Assembly: GCA_031431475.1 (NCBI GenBank)
Contig: JANPDL010000018.1
Span: 248,001-312,000 of the forward strand
Direction: 5' to 3'
Length of the DNA: 64,000 nucleotides
From: JADCCX01 sp031431475
GTDB lineage: Bacteria > Pseudomonadota > Alphaproteobacteria > Rhizobiales > Beijerinckiaceae
The notes below the pieces were generated by a model that saw only the letters and a program-made list of their open reading frames with translations, ran no database searches and was not told where the DNA came from. Positions 35,856 through 44,209 of this stretch are shown piece by piece. Both the position numbers and the translations under genes were made by a program. Within the stretch, counting starts at the first letter, position 1; every line of letters begins with the position of its first letter.

Positions 35856-37037
35856 ATGTTGCGGCAATCATGGCGCTGGTTCGGACCCAATGATCCGGTG
35901 CCACTGGATCATATCCGTCAGGCCGGAGCTTCCGAGATCGTCACGGCCCTGCATGACGTGCCTATTGGCGAAGCCTGGACAGAACGAGGGGTTGCCGAGC
36001 GCAAGGCGCTGATCGAGACAACGAAACCAGGGATGACACCGTTGCGCTGGACCGTCGTGGAAAGCATCCCGATTCCTGATGACGTGAAACGGATGGGCGG
36101 GCTGGCCAAGGCCTCCATCGATAGCTGGATCGCCAGCCTTGAAGCCGTGGCCAAGAACGATATTCGCATCATCTGCTACAATTTCATGCCGGTGGTGGAC
36201 TGGGCGCGCACGGATCTCGATGCGCCCATGCCGACGGGCGCCACCGCCTTGCGCTTTGACAATGTTCGCTTCGCCGCGTTTGAGCTGTTCATCCTTGAGC
36301 GCCCCGGTGCAGAGGCCGATTTTGATGCGGACACCCGCCACAAGGCCAAGATCGCCTACGACGCCATGAGCCAGGCGGACATCGACTATCTCATCATGGT
36401 GATTGCCAGCGCCTTGCCCGGCTCCACCACCGAGCCGCTGACCATCCCGAAATTTCGCGACCGTCTTGCGCAATATCGCGGTATTGATCATGCGCGGTTG
36501 CGGCAGAATCTCGTGGAGTTTCTCGCAAAGGTAACGCCTGTGGCCGAAAGGCTGGGCGTTACGCTGACACTGCACCCCGATGATCCGCCGCGCTCGCTCT
36601 TTGGCCTGCCGCGTGTCGCTTCAACCGCTGCTGATTATCAGGCGCTGTTCGATGCGGTTCCAAGCCCTGCCAACGGCATGTGCCTGTGCACCGGCAGTCT
36701 TGGTGTCCGGGCGGACAATGACCTGCCAGCCATGGCCGCGCATTTCGGCCCGCGCATCGCCTTTACCCATCTGCGCGCCACGAAACGCGAAGCGGATGGC
36801 CTGAGTTTCCATGAGGCCGATCATCTCGACGGCGATGTCGATATGGTGGCTGTCTTAAGTGCGCTAATGCGCGAGAATGCACGACGGCCGGATGGCGACA
36901 AGATCGTGATGCGGCCCGACCATGGCCACCGCATGCTGGATGACCTCGCTGATCGAAAGGTTACGCCGGGTTATACTGCCATCGGGCGGCTCAAGGGCCT
37001 GGCGGAGTTGCGCGGGGTTATGAAGGCGCTTGGCTAA
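35856..37037 (+). CDS. uxuA: Mannonate dehydratase
   Basis: Dehydrates D-mannonate to 2-keto-3-deoxy-D-gluconate, completing the three-enzyme glucuronate route with UxaC and UxuB. It has 393 residues, like the E. coli enzyme. The start 'RWFGPNDPVPLDHIRQAGA' is diagnostic. Later blocks include 'LTLHPDDPPRSLFGLPRVAS', 'GMCLCTGSLGVRADND' and 'VMRPDHGHRMLDDL' with metal-binding His residues. ATG at 35856 follows ACAGGAGAA. No transporter, KDG kinase or aldolase gene is nearby. Confidence 0.96.
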   Translation: MLRQSWRWFGPNDPVPLDHIRQAGASEIVTALHDVPIGEAWTERGVAERKALIETTKPGMTPLRWTVVESIPIPDDVKRMGGLAKASIDSWIASLEAVAKNDIRIICYNFMPVVDWARTDLDAPMPTGATALRFDNVRFAAFELFILERPGAEADFDADTRHKAKIAYDAMSQADIDYLIMVIASALPGSTTEPLTIPKFRDRLAQYRGIDHARLRQNLVEFLAKVTPVAERLGVTLTLHPDDPPRSLFGLPRVASTAADYQALFDAVPSPANGMCLCTGSLGVRADNDLPAMAAHFGPRIAFTHLRATKREADGLSFHEADHLDGDVDMVAVLSALMRENARRPDGDKIVMRPDHGHRMLDDLADRKVTPGYTAIGRLKGLAELRGVMKALG

Positions 37038-37165
37038 AGCATTCTGTCAGGCCACCTTCTACAAATGATACGGACGCTCCGTTTGCGTACAATGTAGGAG
37101 TATAAAACGCAGGAAATGGCCTCAACGGCGAGGTGAGACCGTTTTCGTCATAAAGATCAATGGGC

Positions 37166-37240
37166 TGGCTGGGGCGCCAGGATTCGAACCTGGGAATGGC
37201 GGCATCAAAAGCCGCTGCCTTACCGCTTGGCGACGCCCCA
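37166..37240 (-). tRNA. tRNA-Gln (UUG)
   Basis: A 75-base tRNA including encoded CCA. The acceptor pairs TGGGGCG with CGCCCCA, the anticodon stem GCGGC/GCCGC encloses TTTTGAT with anticodon TTG, and the T-loop TTCGAAT is present. In organisms with GatCAB, tRNA-Gln can be a substrate of that amidotransferase. Confidence 0.97.
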
Positions 37241-37314
37241 ACTGCTGTGTCCCATAACTGCTTCGCAAGCCTAGGGCAACGCCCTGTCATGGCCTTGCAC
37301 CAGATTCCGGTCTG

Positions 37315-40300
37315 TCACTGCGGCGGCGGATTTGAGCCTGTTGTATCGTTGCGGAATTCAAAGATTTTCCGGAAGATACCTGGCGTCACCGCCGAGAGCG
37401 GATTGACCGCGACATTTGGGTCGCTGGCCCGTCCCGAGACGCCGAAAGTCACCGCCAGCAACCCTTCGTTGCGACCGCCACCCAGAATTGCGCCCACAAC
37501 CGGAATTTGCGCAAAGGCGTTGTTCAGTCCGTAAGCCGGGATGAACGTGCCGGACAGGCTGATCCTGTCACGCACAAGATCGACGATTCCGTTGAAAGTC
37601 AGTCCGATCTGCGGGCCGAAGATCACGGCTTCCTTGATCGTCGTTTCAGTGCCTTCGCGGCTGAAGTCGATGCGCATCTTGGTGAAACGCGTATCCCCGG
37701 AAACCTGTCTCGCCTGATCGGGAACGCTTTCAGTGACAAGCCTGCGGATCGCGGGCTCGTTGCGCAACGAAAAGTCCTTGGCGATGAGGTAACCCGACAT
37801 GCGCTTGCCTGCCGGAAGAATCTGTCCGGAAAGGCTCCCAGCCTGCATGCGGGGATAAATATCCAGATACCGTAGAAAGGCCCCGGCATCATCGCTTTCA
37901 ACCGTCAGAGGTGGTGGCGCATCACCATTGCCTTTTCCGGTGACAGAGACCGGCTTCCCGTTCAGTTTGCCGCTGACTGATACCTGCCGGGGCAGGCCAT
38001 TGCGCCCGACCATGCGAATTTCCGCACCCGTCAGCACCTCGCCACCGTTTCCCGAGAGAAGTGTGGCGCGAATATCCAGATCCAGATCTCCCTTGTCTGT
38101 ATCGGTCCGGGTTGGAGGTCCCTGGTTCAGGGTGCGGAGGAATGGTCTTGCGTCGAGATTGTTGCCCCTGATAACGACTTTTGCCCCATTGCCCTGACGG
38201 TCGAAATCAAGTCGCACATTGTCGCCGGGAGAGAGCCGGAAGAGCGTGAAGCGCGCTGAAACAGGAGTTCCGTCCGTCAGGACTTCGGCCTGGCCGCGGA
38301 AGGAGGATGCACCGCTGTCGAGCGCCAGATTCTCGATCACGAAACCGCCGCCGCTGCGTTCGGAGGCTTTAAAACTCAGCTTTCCCGCGCGCCCCGCTGG
38401 CTTCTGGAAGCCAGGAAGCAGTCCATCAATGCTGGCTCTGGCCAGATCGATTTCGATACCTGCCGTCCATTTTTCGCCAGCCTCCTGCAATGTCTTGATC
38501 TTGACTGGCAAGGGGCCCGTCAAACGGGCACCCAGATTGACGCCACGACGGCGCAGGGTTGTATCGTCGAGTGTGAGGGACATCACTGCCCCGAAACTGC
38601 GGTCCGCTGCGTCATTCTCCAGCGTCAGGCTGACTGGTGTTCCCTGCCAGCGTCCTTCGCCTTTGATCTCGACACCAGTCTTGTCGGTGGAAATGACCAG
38701 TGTGGCATTCTCCAGCCGATCCTGACCGATGGCCTTTTCGACTGTGACGCCGGTCATCTTGCCCGAAACCTCTGTTCTGATCTGGGCGAGTTTGAGCGTT
38801 TCTGTCAGGGGGAGGGCAATCAGGACATTGGCATCAAACTGCCCTTTGACGTCCTGCGGGTTGAGGTCGAAATTAAACAGGCCCTTGAGGTCCGGCGACC
38901 GAAGAAATTCCGCCACTGCGTCGAGTTGGGCCATGCTGCGAAAACGAAATGTTGCGTCTGGAATCGTGGCCTCGCGCCAGTTGAGTGCGAATGTGCCTTC
39001 ACTCAACTGGATCCGGCGCCCCGCTTTTGCATCGATATGACCGCGCAGAATAGTCCCCTGTCCGCCAACCGAATCAATGCGACCTGACCCGGCCAAGCCT
39101 GCGACAGGCGGCAAGCCTTCGGACAAAGCGAGCACTCCATTCTCCACGGCTCCCTCGAGCTGAAAGGCTTCTGCAGGCAGGGATTCATGCGCCAGCAATT
39201 TTGTCAGCGCGGCGGGCGGCACCGTGAGCTGGATATTCAGGCGGGTCAGATCACCATCGCGCACGGACTTCACCAGGAAATTCCGGGCCGAAGCTGCAAT
39301 GAAGCCGGGCCACCAACGCAGCGCATTGCGGATGGGCATGCGGTTCGTGTTCACTGAAAGGTCAAGCGCCGCGCCCTCTGCTTCCGCACGCAATCTGCCG
39401 GAGAGCGCGATGGCCGTACCTGGACCCGCCAATACAAGTTTCGCCAGCGTCAGACTCTTTTTGTCCGGATCAACCGCCACCACAATCTCGGCACGTTCCG
39501 CAACCACGGGTTCTTCCCCGCTCGACAGCGGCTTTATGCGCCAGTTGCTTCCGGCGGCGTGCCAACGCCACGGCGAACCGGAGGCCGGAGGAGCGGCAAG
39601 AGGACCTGCCATAGCCCAGGATGTGCCGTCGCCGCTGTAAGAAACTGCAAGCTGTCCGGGGGCGCCGGACGATGCTTGCCAGAGGTATTCAAGTGAAAAT
39701 TGGTCGATAAGATAGGGTTCGGGATCGATAATCGGGATCGTGATGCCGCCCATGCCGACTTTGATGGCAGCCTTCAGCGACAGGAGCATTCCGTTAGCAT
39801 CAATCCGGGCTGTTACATCCGCGGTGCCCTTGGAGGTCAACTTTACAATGGCTGTTGTCGACCCCGCCAATGCCTGGAGCAAGGGATCGCCGATGTTGCC
39901 GATCTGCAGGCGCACTGTGTGCTCGTCAGCGGTTGAATCCGCCAGGATCGAGACTGGAACAACATCCGATTCTTTTCTGAGTGATCCAGTTGCTTCAAGC
40001 CTGCCTATCCGTGGTGACTTGATATCGATCGTGATGTTGTCAAACGCCAGTTGCTTGCCATTGCGACGATCCTCAATTTTGAGAGTGCCATCCGCAAGCT
40101 CAAGCCGTTCAAGGCCTTGTCCGGGCCCAGCGCGGCTCATGGCCATCAGAAAAGTACCAATTTCCTCCGCGCGGACACTCGAATCGACCTGTTGCTGGTC
40201 AGCCAGCGCCTGGTTCGGCGTGGCAGAAAGAACAATTGTATTCTGGGCCGTGATGATTGCGGTCAACGTCACGCCCTTGAAAGACAGGGCTCTGGGACTG

Positions 40301-40731
40301 AGGCGTAGCGTTGCGAGTTGCAGAGGATCGAACGCTACCAGCGCATCCGGTGATCTCAAGATTTCACGATCTGCGGAATCCTTCAGCACGACGTCGCGGA
40401 TATGCAGTTCCAGGCCCCTGTCATTCTTTTCGAGCACCGTTTTGCCAACGTAGACATCGATTCCCGATCCCAGTCGTTCTTCAAGAGCAACGGCGATTCT
40501 CTCGGACAGGAAGCCAACTTCGACTGGCCCGTTGCTAAGCAAGGCGAACAGGCCCGCAATAGCCACGCCGAGCATGAAGACCAGCGAAAAACACGCGACC
40601 GCAATACGCCGCATCCACGACCGTTTGCGTCGCCGGGACGAGGGCATCTCCAGCACAACAGACGGCAAATCCATCCCGGGCATTTCGCCGGGACCGGACT
40701 GCTGAACTGTGCTGTCGGAGGTGTAATTCAT
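37315..40731 (-). CDS. Large AsmA/YhdP-like membrane-anchored protein
   Basis: A giant protein of about 1138 residues with one N-terminal membrane span (about residues 42-65, 'RRIAVACFSLVFMLGVAIAG') and a long, mostly beta-rich periplasmic part. The N-terminal region matches DUF3971 and the C-terminal region the AsmA-like domain ('LSLSGTFIPAYGLNNAFAQ', 'PVVGAILGGGRNEGLLAVTF'). Together these define the YhdP branch of AsmA-like bridge proteins, thought to move phospholipids between inner and outer membranes. The start is uncertain; I used ATG at 40731, with an in-frame ATG at 40764 as alternative. It diverges from the bcp gene. Confidence 0.88.
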   Translation of the reverse strand: MNYTSDSTVQQSGPGEMPGMDLPSVVLEMPSSRRRKRSWMRRIAVACFSLVFMLGVAIAGLFALLSNGPVEVGFLSERIAVALEERLGSGIDVYVGKTVLEKNDRGLELHIRDVVLKDSADREILRSPDALVAFDPLQLATLRLSPRALSFKGVTLTAIITAQNTIVLSATPNQALADQQQVDSSVRAEEIGTFLMAMSRAGPGQGLERLELADGTLKIEDRRNGKQLAFDNITIDIKSPRIGRLEATGSLRKESDVVPVSILADSTADEHTVRLQIGNIGDPLLQALAGSTTAIVKLTSKGTADVTARIDANGMLLSLKAAIKVGMGGITIPIIDPEPYLIDQFSLEYLWQASSGAPGQLAVSYSGDGTSWAMAGPLAAPPASGSPWRWHAAGSNWRIKPLSSGEEPVVAERAEIVVAVDPDKKSLTLAKLVLAGPGTAIALSGRLRAEAEGAALDLSVNTNRMPIRNALRWWPGFIAASARNFLVKSVRDGDLTRLNIQLTVPPAALTKLLAHESLPAEAFQLEGAVENGVLALSEGLPPVAGLAGSGRIDSVGGQGTILRGHIDAKAGRRIQLSEGTFALNWREATIPDATFRFRSMAQLDAVAEFLRSPDLKGLFNFDLNPQDVKGQFDANVLIALPLTETLKLAQIRTEVSGKMTGVTVEKAIGQDRLENATLVISTDKTGVEIKGEGRWQGTPVSLTLENDAADRSFGAVMSLTLDDTTLRRRGVNLGARLTGPLPVKIKTLQEAGEKWTAGIEIDLARASIDGLLPGFQKPAGRAGKLSFKASERSGGGFVIENLALDSGASSFRGQAEVLTDGTPVSARFTLFRLSPGDNVRLDFDRQGNGAKVVIRGNNLDARPFLRTLNQGPPTRTDTDKGDLDLDIRATLLSGNGGEVLTGAEIRMVGRNGLPRQVSVSGKLNGKPVSVTGKGNGDAPPPLTVESDDAGAFLRYLDIYPRMQAGSLSGQILPAGKRMSGYLIAKDFSLRNEPAIRRLVTESVPDQARQVSGDTRFTKMRIDFSREGTETTIKEAVIFGPQIGLTFNGIVDLVRDRISLSGTFIPAYGLNNAFAQIPVVGAILGGGRNEGLLAVTFGVSGRASDPNVAVNPLSAVTPGIFRKIFEFRNDTTGSNPPPQ

Positions 40732-40890
40732 CTTTGAATCAGTGCGCTCGCGAGAAAAATACAATTGGCCTCTGGTCGAATCCAGAATGCAGAGCCATCT
40801 CTGCCATTGCAGCGTCAGCAGCGCCAGCTTGCATCATGGTGATCCGCGTTCCTGTCTTGGATCCTTGTTGCCTCAGGAAAGGTCTAAACA

Positions 40891-41358
40891 ATGGCAAATT
40901 CTCCTCAGCCGGGCGATTCAGCCCCGGAATTTACACTTCCCGGTGATGGCGCCTCGACGATTTCACTCAAGGGTCTGCGCGGCAAGAAGGTCGTGCTGTA
41001 TTTTTACCCCAAGGATGACACATCCGGATGCACGCTGGAGGCGAAGAATTTCAACGACAGCAAGGCGGCTTTCGCCAAGGCCGGAGCCGAAATCATCGGT
41101 GTCTCTCCTGATAACGTGGCCAGCCACGATAAGTTCAAAAAGAAATATGATCTCGATTTCGCGCTGGCGTCCGACGAGAGCAAGGCGATGCTGGAAGCCT
41201 ATGGTGTCTGGGTCGAGAAGAGCATGTACGGAAAAAAATACATGGGCGTCGAGCGCTCAACCTTCCTGATCGGGGCTGACGGCAAGATCGCCGCTGTCTG
41301 GTCCAAGGTGAAGGTTCCCGGACACGTGGACGAGGTGCTGAAGGCGGCGCAGGGCTGA
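40891..41358 (+). CDS. bcp: Thioredoxin-dependent peroxiredoxin, BCP type
   Basis: Peroxiredoxin Q/BCP of 155 residues that reduces peroxides in the cytoplasm. The thioredoxin-fold start 'PGDSAPEFTLPGDGAST' and the active site 'YFYPKDDTSGCTLEAKNF' with the peroxidatic Cys are present. The second Cys five residues later, seen in E. coli BCP, is missing; it is Asn or Lys in that region. I see no other Cys, so it is a one-Cys form. ATG at 40891 follows CAGGAAAGG. It diverges from the YhdP-like gene. Confidence 0.94.
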   Translation: MANSPQPGDSAPEFTLPGDGASTISLKGLRGKKVVLYFYPKDDTSGCTLEAKNFNDSKAAFAKAGAEIIGVSPDNVASHDKFKKKYDLDFALASDESKAMLEAYGVWVEKSMYGKKYMGVERSTFLIGADGKIAAVWSKVKVPGHVDEVLKAAQG

Positions 41359-41466
41359 AGTGGCTAAACCGCTTCCCAAATCTCCGGATGTGGGCGTAAG
41401 GTAACGTCAACATGTCAATGAACGCGGTGTTGAGGCCTGTTTGCCTCCGCCGTCTGGAGAGCTGTA

Positions 41467-42558
41467 GTGAAATCGCGATTGTGGAAGCCGCCGGTGCAGG
41501 CGGTGGCCAAGCCGCGTGTGCCTGTGCCTGTAGTGGAGGTGCTGGACACGACGGCTTATGCCGCGCTGGACAACACTGCGTACGCTGCGCTTGATCTCGG
41601 CACCAACAATTGCCGGCTGCTGATCGCACGCCCCAGCTCCAACGGCTTTCGTATCGTCGATTCCTTCTCGAAGATTGTCAGGCTCGGCGAGGGGCTCGGC
41701 GCATCCGGTCGCTTGAGCCAGGGGGCCATTGACCGCACCATCGAAGCGCTGAAGTCATGCAACGACCGTTTGCACGACCGAAAGGTGGGTAACCGTCGCT
41801 TGATCGCAACCGAGGCATGCCGCGCCGCTGCCAATGGCGAGGAATTTCTCGATCGCGCCCACCGCGAGACCGGCCTGCGCCTGGAAATCGTGGACCGGCA
41901 GGCGGAGGCGGAGCTCGCCGCGGCAGGTTGTGCCGTGCTGATGTCGAAAACGGCGGACAGCGTGCTGCTCTTCGATATTGGTGGCGGTTCCACTGAAGTC
42001 GTCTGGCTCGCATCCGACCGCTACGGCACCAGCATCGGCCAGCGCATCCGGCAATGGACCTCACTCCCCGTCGGTGTCGTGACGCTGGCGGAAAAGCACG
42101 GCGGCATCGATGTCAGTGATCAGGTCTATGGGGCGATGGTGCAGGAGGTGGCCGACATGGTCGCGCCCTTCGCGGGCAATATTGACCAGTCCAGGCTTGG
42201 CCGAAATTTCCATCTGCTGGGTACCAGCGGCACCGTCACCACCATCGCCGCAATGCATCTGAAACTGCCGCGCTATGACCGTCGCCAGGTCGATGGCCTG
42301 TGGATGATGACCAGCGAAGCTGACAAGGTGATCCGCGACCTGATGGCGACGCCTTTTGAAAAGCGCGCCGAGAACCCCTGCATCGGTCAGGAGCGCGCTG
42401 ATCTGGTGCTGGCGGGCTGCGCGATCTATGAAGCCATCGCGCGGGCCTTTCCGGCCCAGCACATCCGCATTGCCGACCGTGGATTGCGGGAGGGCATCCT
42501 GATGCAGATGATGATGCGCGATGGCGTCTGGATGGCGGACCGGAGAGTGCAGCCATGA
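41467..42558 (+). CDS. Ppx/GppA-family phosphatase, short form
   Basis: Second Ppx/GppA protein of the window, 363 residues and lacking the C-terminal HD-like region of the ppk-linked copy. Core loops are 'AALDLGTNNCRLLIARPS' and 'LLFDIGGGSTEVVWLAS', with 'HLLGTSGTVTTIAAMHL' later. Probable roles are exopolyphosphatase or pppGpp phosphatase. The start is GTG at 41467 with GGAGAGC upstream. The segment 'TAYAALD' occurs twice in a row just before the first loop. It overlaps rlmE by ATGA, a pairing conserved in this order. Confidence 0.9.
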   Translation: MKSRLWKPPVQAVAKPRVPVPVVEVLDTTAYAALDNTAYAALDLGTNNCRLLIARPSSNGFRIVDSFSKIVRLGEGLGASGRLSQGAIDRTIEALKSCNDRLHDRKVGNRRLIATEACRAAANGEEFLDRAHRETGLRLEIVDRQAEAELAAAGCAVLMSKTADSVLLFDIGGGSTEVVWLASDRYGTSIGQRIRQWTSLPVGVVTLAEKHGGIDVSDQVYGAMVQEVADMVAPFAGNIDQSRLGRNFHLLGTSGTVTTIAAMHLKLPRYDRRQVDGLWMMTSEADKVIRDLMATPFEKRAENPCIGQERADLVLAGCAIYEAIARAFPAQHIRIADRGLREGILMQMMMRDGVWMADRRVQP

Positions 42559-43391
42559 GTGGTGACAAGGGCAAGGTGCCGCCGAAGAAGATGCCGGTGG
42601 TCAAAGCGCCGCCGGTGAAGACGTCCGTGGCAAAGGCAGCAGCAGCAAAGGCCTTTGCGGCAAAGACTCCCGGTGGCCATTCCTCGGGCAAGAAGGTCGC
42701 GGCCAAGAGCAAGGACCCGCGCTTTGCCGAGCGTGTGCATACCGCATACAAGCGCTCGCTGTCGTCGATCATCTGGCTGCAGCGCCAGCTGAACGACCCC
42801 TATGTGCAGCGCGCCAAGGAAGAAGGCTGGCGCTCGCGCGCCGCGTTCAAGCTGATCGAGATCGACGAGAAGCACCGGATGCTGAAGCCGGGCCAGACCA
42901 TCATCGATCTGGGTGCGGCACCGGGTGGCTGGTGCCAGTATGCGGCGAAGAAGGTGGGTTCGGCCTCTGGCAAATCAGGACAGGTCATCGGAATCGATCT
43001 GCTGCCGATCGAGCCGATTGTCGGCGTGACGCTGGCCGAGATGGATTTCACGGAAGAAGACGCGCCGGATCGACTGCGGGCGATGCTCGGCATTGAGACA
43101 GGACAGCGGATGGTGGATGGCGTGCTCTCCGACATGGCGGCGAACACGACGGGCCACCGCAAGACAGACCACCTGCGCATCGTCGGACTGACAGAAATGG
43201 CCGTGGAATTCGCCATCGAGATGCTGAAACCCGGCGGATTCTTCATCACCAAGCTGTTTCAGGGCGGCGAGACAGCGGCGATGATCACCCTGCTCAAGCA
43301 GCATTTCGCCGTGGTCAAGCACGTGAAACCGCAGTCGAGCCGGGCGGATTCGGCGGAGTTGTATGTGCTGGCGACCGGGTTCAAGGGGTAG
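42555..43391 (+). CDS. rlmE: 23S rRNA 2'-O-methyltransferase RlmE (FtsJ/RrmJ)
   Basis: SAM-dependent methyltransferase for U2552 of 23S rRNA. The FtsJ core starts near residue 63 and shows 'RSRAAFKLIEIDEKH' (first catalytic Lys), 'IDLGAAPGGWCQYAAKKVG' (SAM loop), 'GVLSDMAANTTGHRKTDH' (Asp) and 'FFITKLFQGGE' (second Lys and Glu). The full length is 278, against 209 in E. coli, owing to an N-terminal Lys/Ala/Pro-rich tail of about 55 residues. It overlaps the Ppx/GppA gene by four bases. Confidence 0.95.
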   Translation: MSGDKGKVPPKKMPVVKAPPVKTSVAKAAAAKAFAAKTPGGHSSGKKVAAKSKDPRFAERVHTAYKRSLSSIIWLQRQLNDPYVQRAKEEGWRSRAAFKLIEIDEKHRMLKPGQTIIDLGAAPGGWCQYAAKKVGSASGKSGQVIGIDLLPIEPIVGVTLAEMDFTEEDAPDRLRAMLGIETGQRMVDGVLSDMAANTTGHRKTDHLRIVGLTEMAVEFAIEMLKPGGFFITKLFQGGETAAMITLLKQHFAVVKHVKPQSSRADSAELYVLATGFKG

Positions 43392-43499
43392 GGTGGCGTG
43401 GCAAAAATTCCGATTTCGTTAGTTGGATTTTTAGTAAGCCAATGGCATTGACGTTGAGATGCCCGTTGACGAAATAACGCAGGAGTGCAGGATCAAAAT

Positions 43500-43775
43500 A
43501 TGACAATATTTATAGTTTTGCGGGTTCAAGACCCTTTGCGGATGAAGGCTGCCATTGAACGCACCTTTCCGAATGACCACCTATATCTTGGCCATGATGA
43601 ATGGCTCATTTCATCAAGCGGAACGGCCAAAACAATCTCCGACGAAATTGGCATTACGGCTGATCCCTCTAAAACTGGAAGCGCAATCGTTTTCAGTATG
43701 CAGAGTTATTTCGGTCGCGCCCCAAGCGATATCTGGGATTGGATAAAGACCAAGGCGGAGGCCAATAATGGCTAA
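43500..43775 (+). CDS. Small protein of unknown function, first gene of a two-gene islet
   Basis: A 91-residue soluble protein I cannot place in a family. It starts 'MTIFIVLRVQDPLRMKAAIE', has 'HDEWLISSSGTAKTISDEIG' in the middle and ends in 'SDIWDWIKTKAEANNG'. The pattern suggests a compact alpha/beta fold. ATG at 43500 has AGGA eight bases upstream; GTG at 43485 is an alternative. By hand count G+C is about 47%, well under rlmE and guaB on either side. It overlaps the next gene by eight bases, so the two form a unit. Confidence 0.75.
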   Translation: MTIFIVLRVQDPLRMKAAIERTFPNDHLYLGHDEWLISSSGTAKTISDEIGITADPSKTGSAIVFSMQSYFGRAPSDIWDWIKTKAEANNG

Positions 43776-44079
43776 CCAGCCAAAAAGAGAGAAGTTTCAG
43801 GAGCCAGCACCATCGGAATTTCCGGTTACAAAGCCGCAATTTGCTCAGCCGGGACATGATTTTACACTTCAGGCTGTAATTGAGATGCAGCGAAGCATCG
43901 GTGAGCTGTCTGCAAAAACGGACAGATTGATTTCTGATGTAAAATCGCAGGGTGACAAAATCGATAAAGTTCGAATTTTGATATCGCGGCTTGGGGGTGG
44001 TGCCGCGGTCGTTTTGTTCATAACAGCAGTGGTGCTCGCAATTGTCAGATATCTTCCACTTGGGACTCTGGCCAAGTAA
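43768..44079 (+). CDS. Small C-tail-anchored coiled-coil membrane protein, second gene of the islet
   Basis: A 103-residue protein with three parts: a Pro-rich start (1-30, 'EKFQEPAPSEFPVTKPQFAQ'), a helical coiled-coil-like stretch (32-72, 'LQAVIEMQRSIGELSAKTDR' and on), and a single membrane span near the C-terminus (about 75-96). The layout resembles small phage-type or haemolysin XhlA-type membrane proteins. No function is known to me. It starts within the end of the preceding gene, so the two are translationally coupled. Composition is A+T-rich compared with neighbours. Confidence 0.75.
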   Translation: MANQPKREKFQEPAPSEFPVTKPQFAQPGHDFTLQAVIEMQRSIGELSAKTDRLISDVKSQGDKIDKVRILISRLGGGAAVVLFITAVVLAIVRYLPLGTLAK

Positions 44080-44209
44080 TATGATAAATCAACGGTCTGA
44101 TTGATCTCAGCAGCTTCCCAGCGCATTTCGCGCGTGTTAACGCCAACCGCCAATCGATCCCGCCGCCGACTCATCGCGCCGGGCCCCCCGCATTCAACGG
44201 AGCATTGGC

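Noticed and set aside
37018..37290. 90-codon minus-strand frame between uxuA and the YhdP-like gene
   Set aside because: It covers tRNA-Gln and the uxuA 3' end. The tRNA fully explains the structure there.
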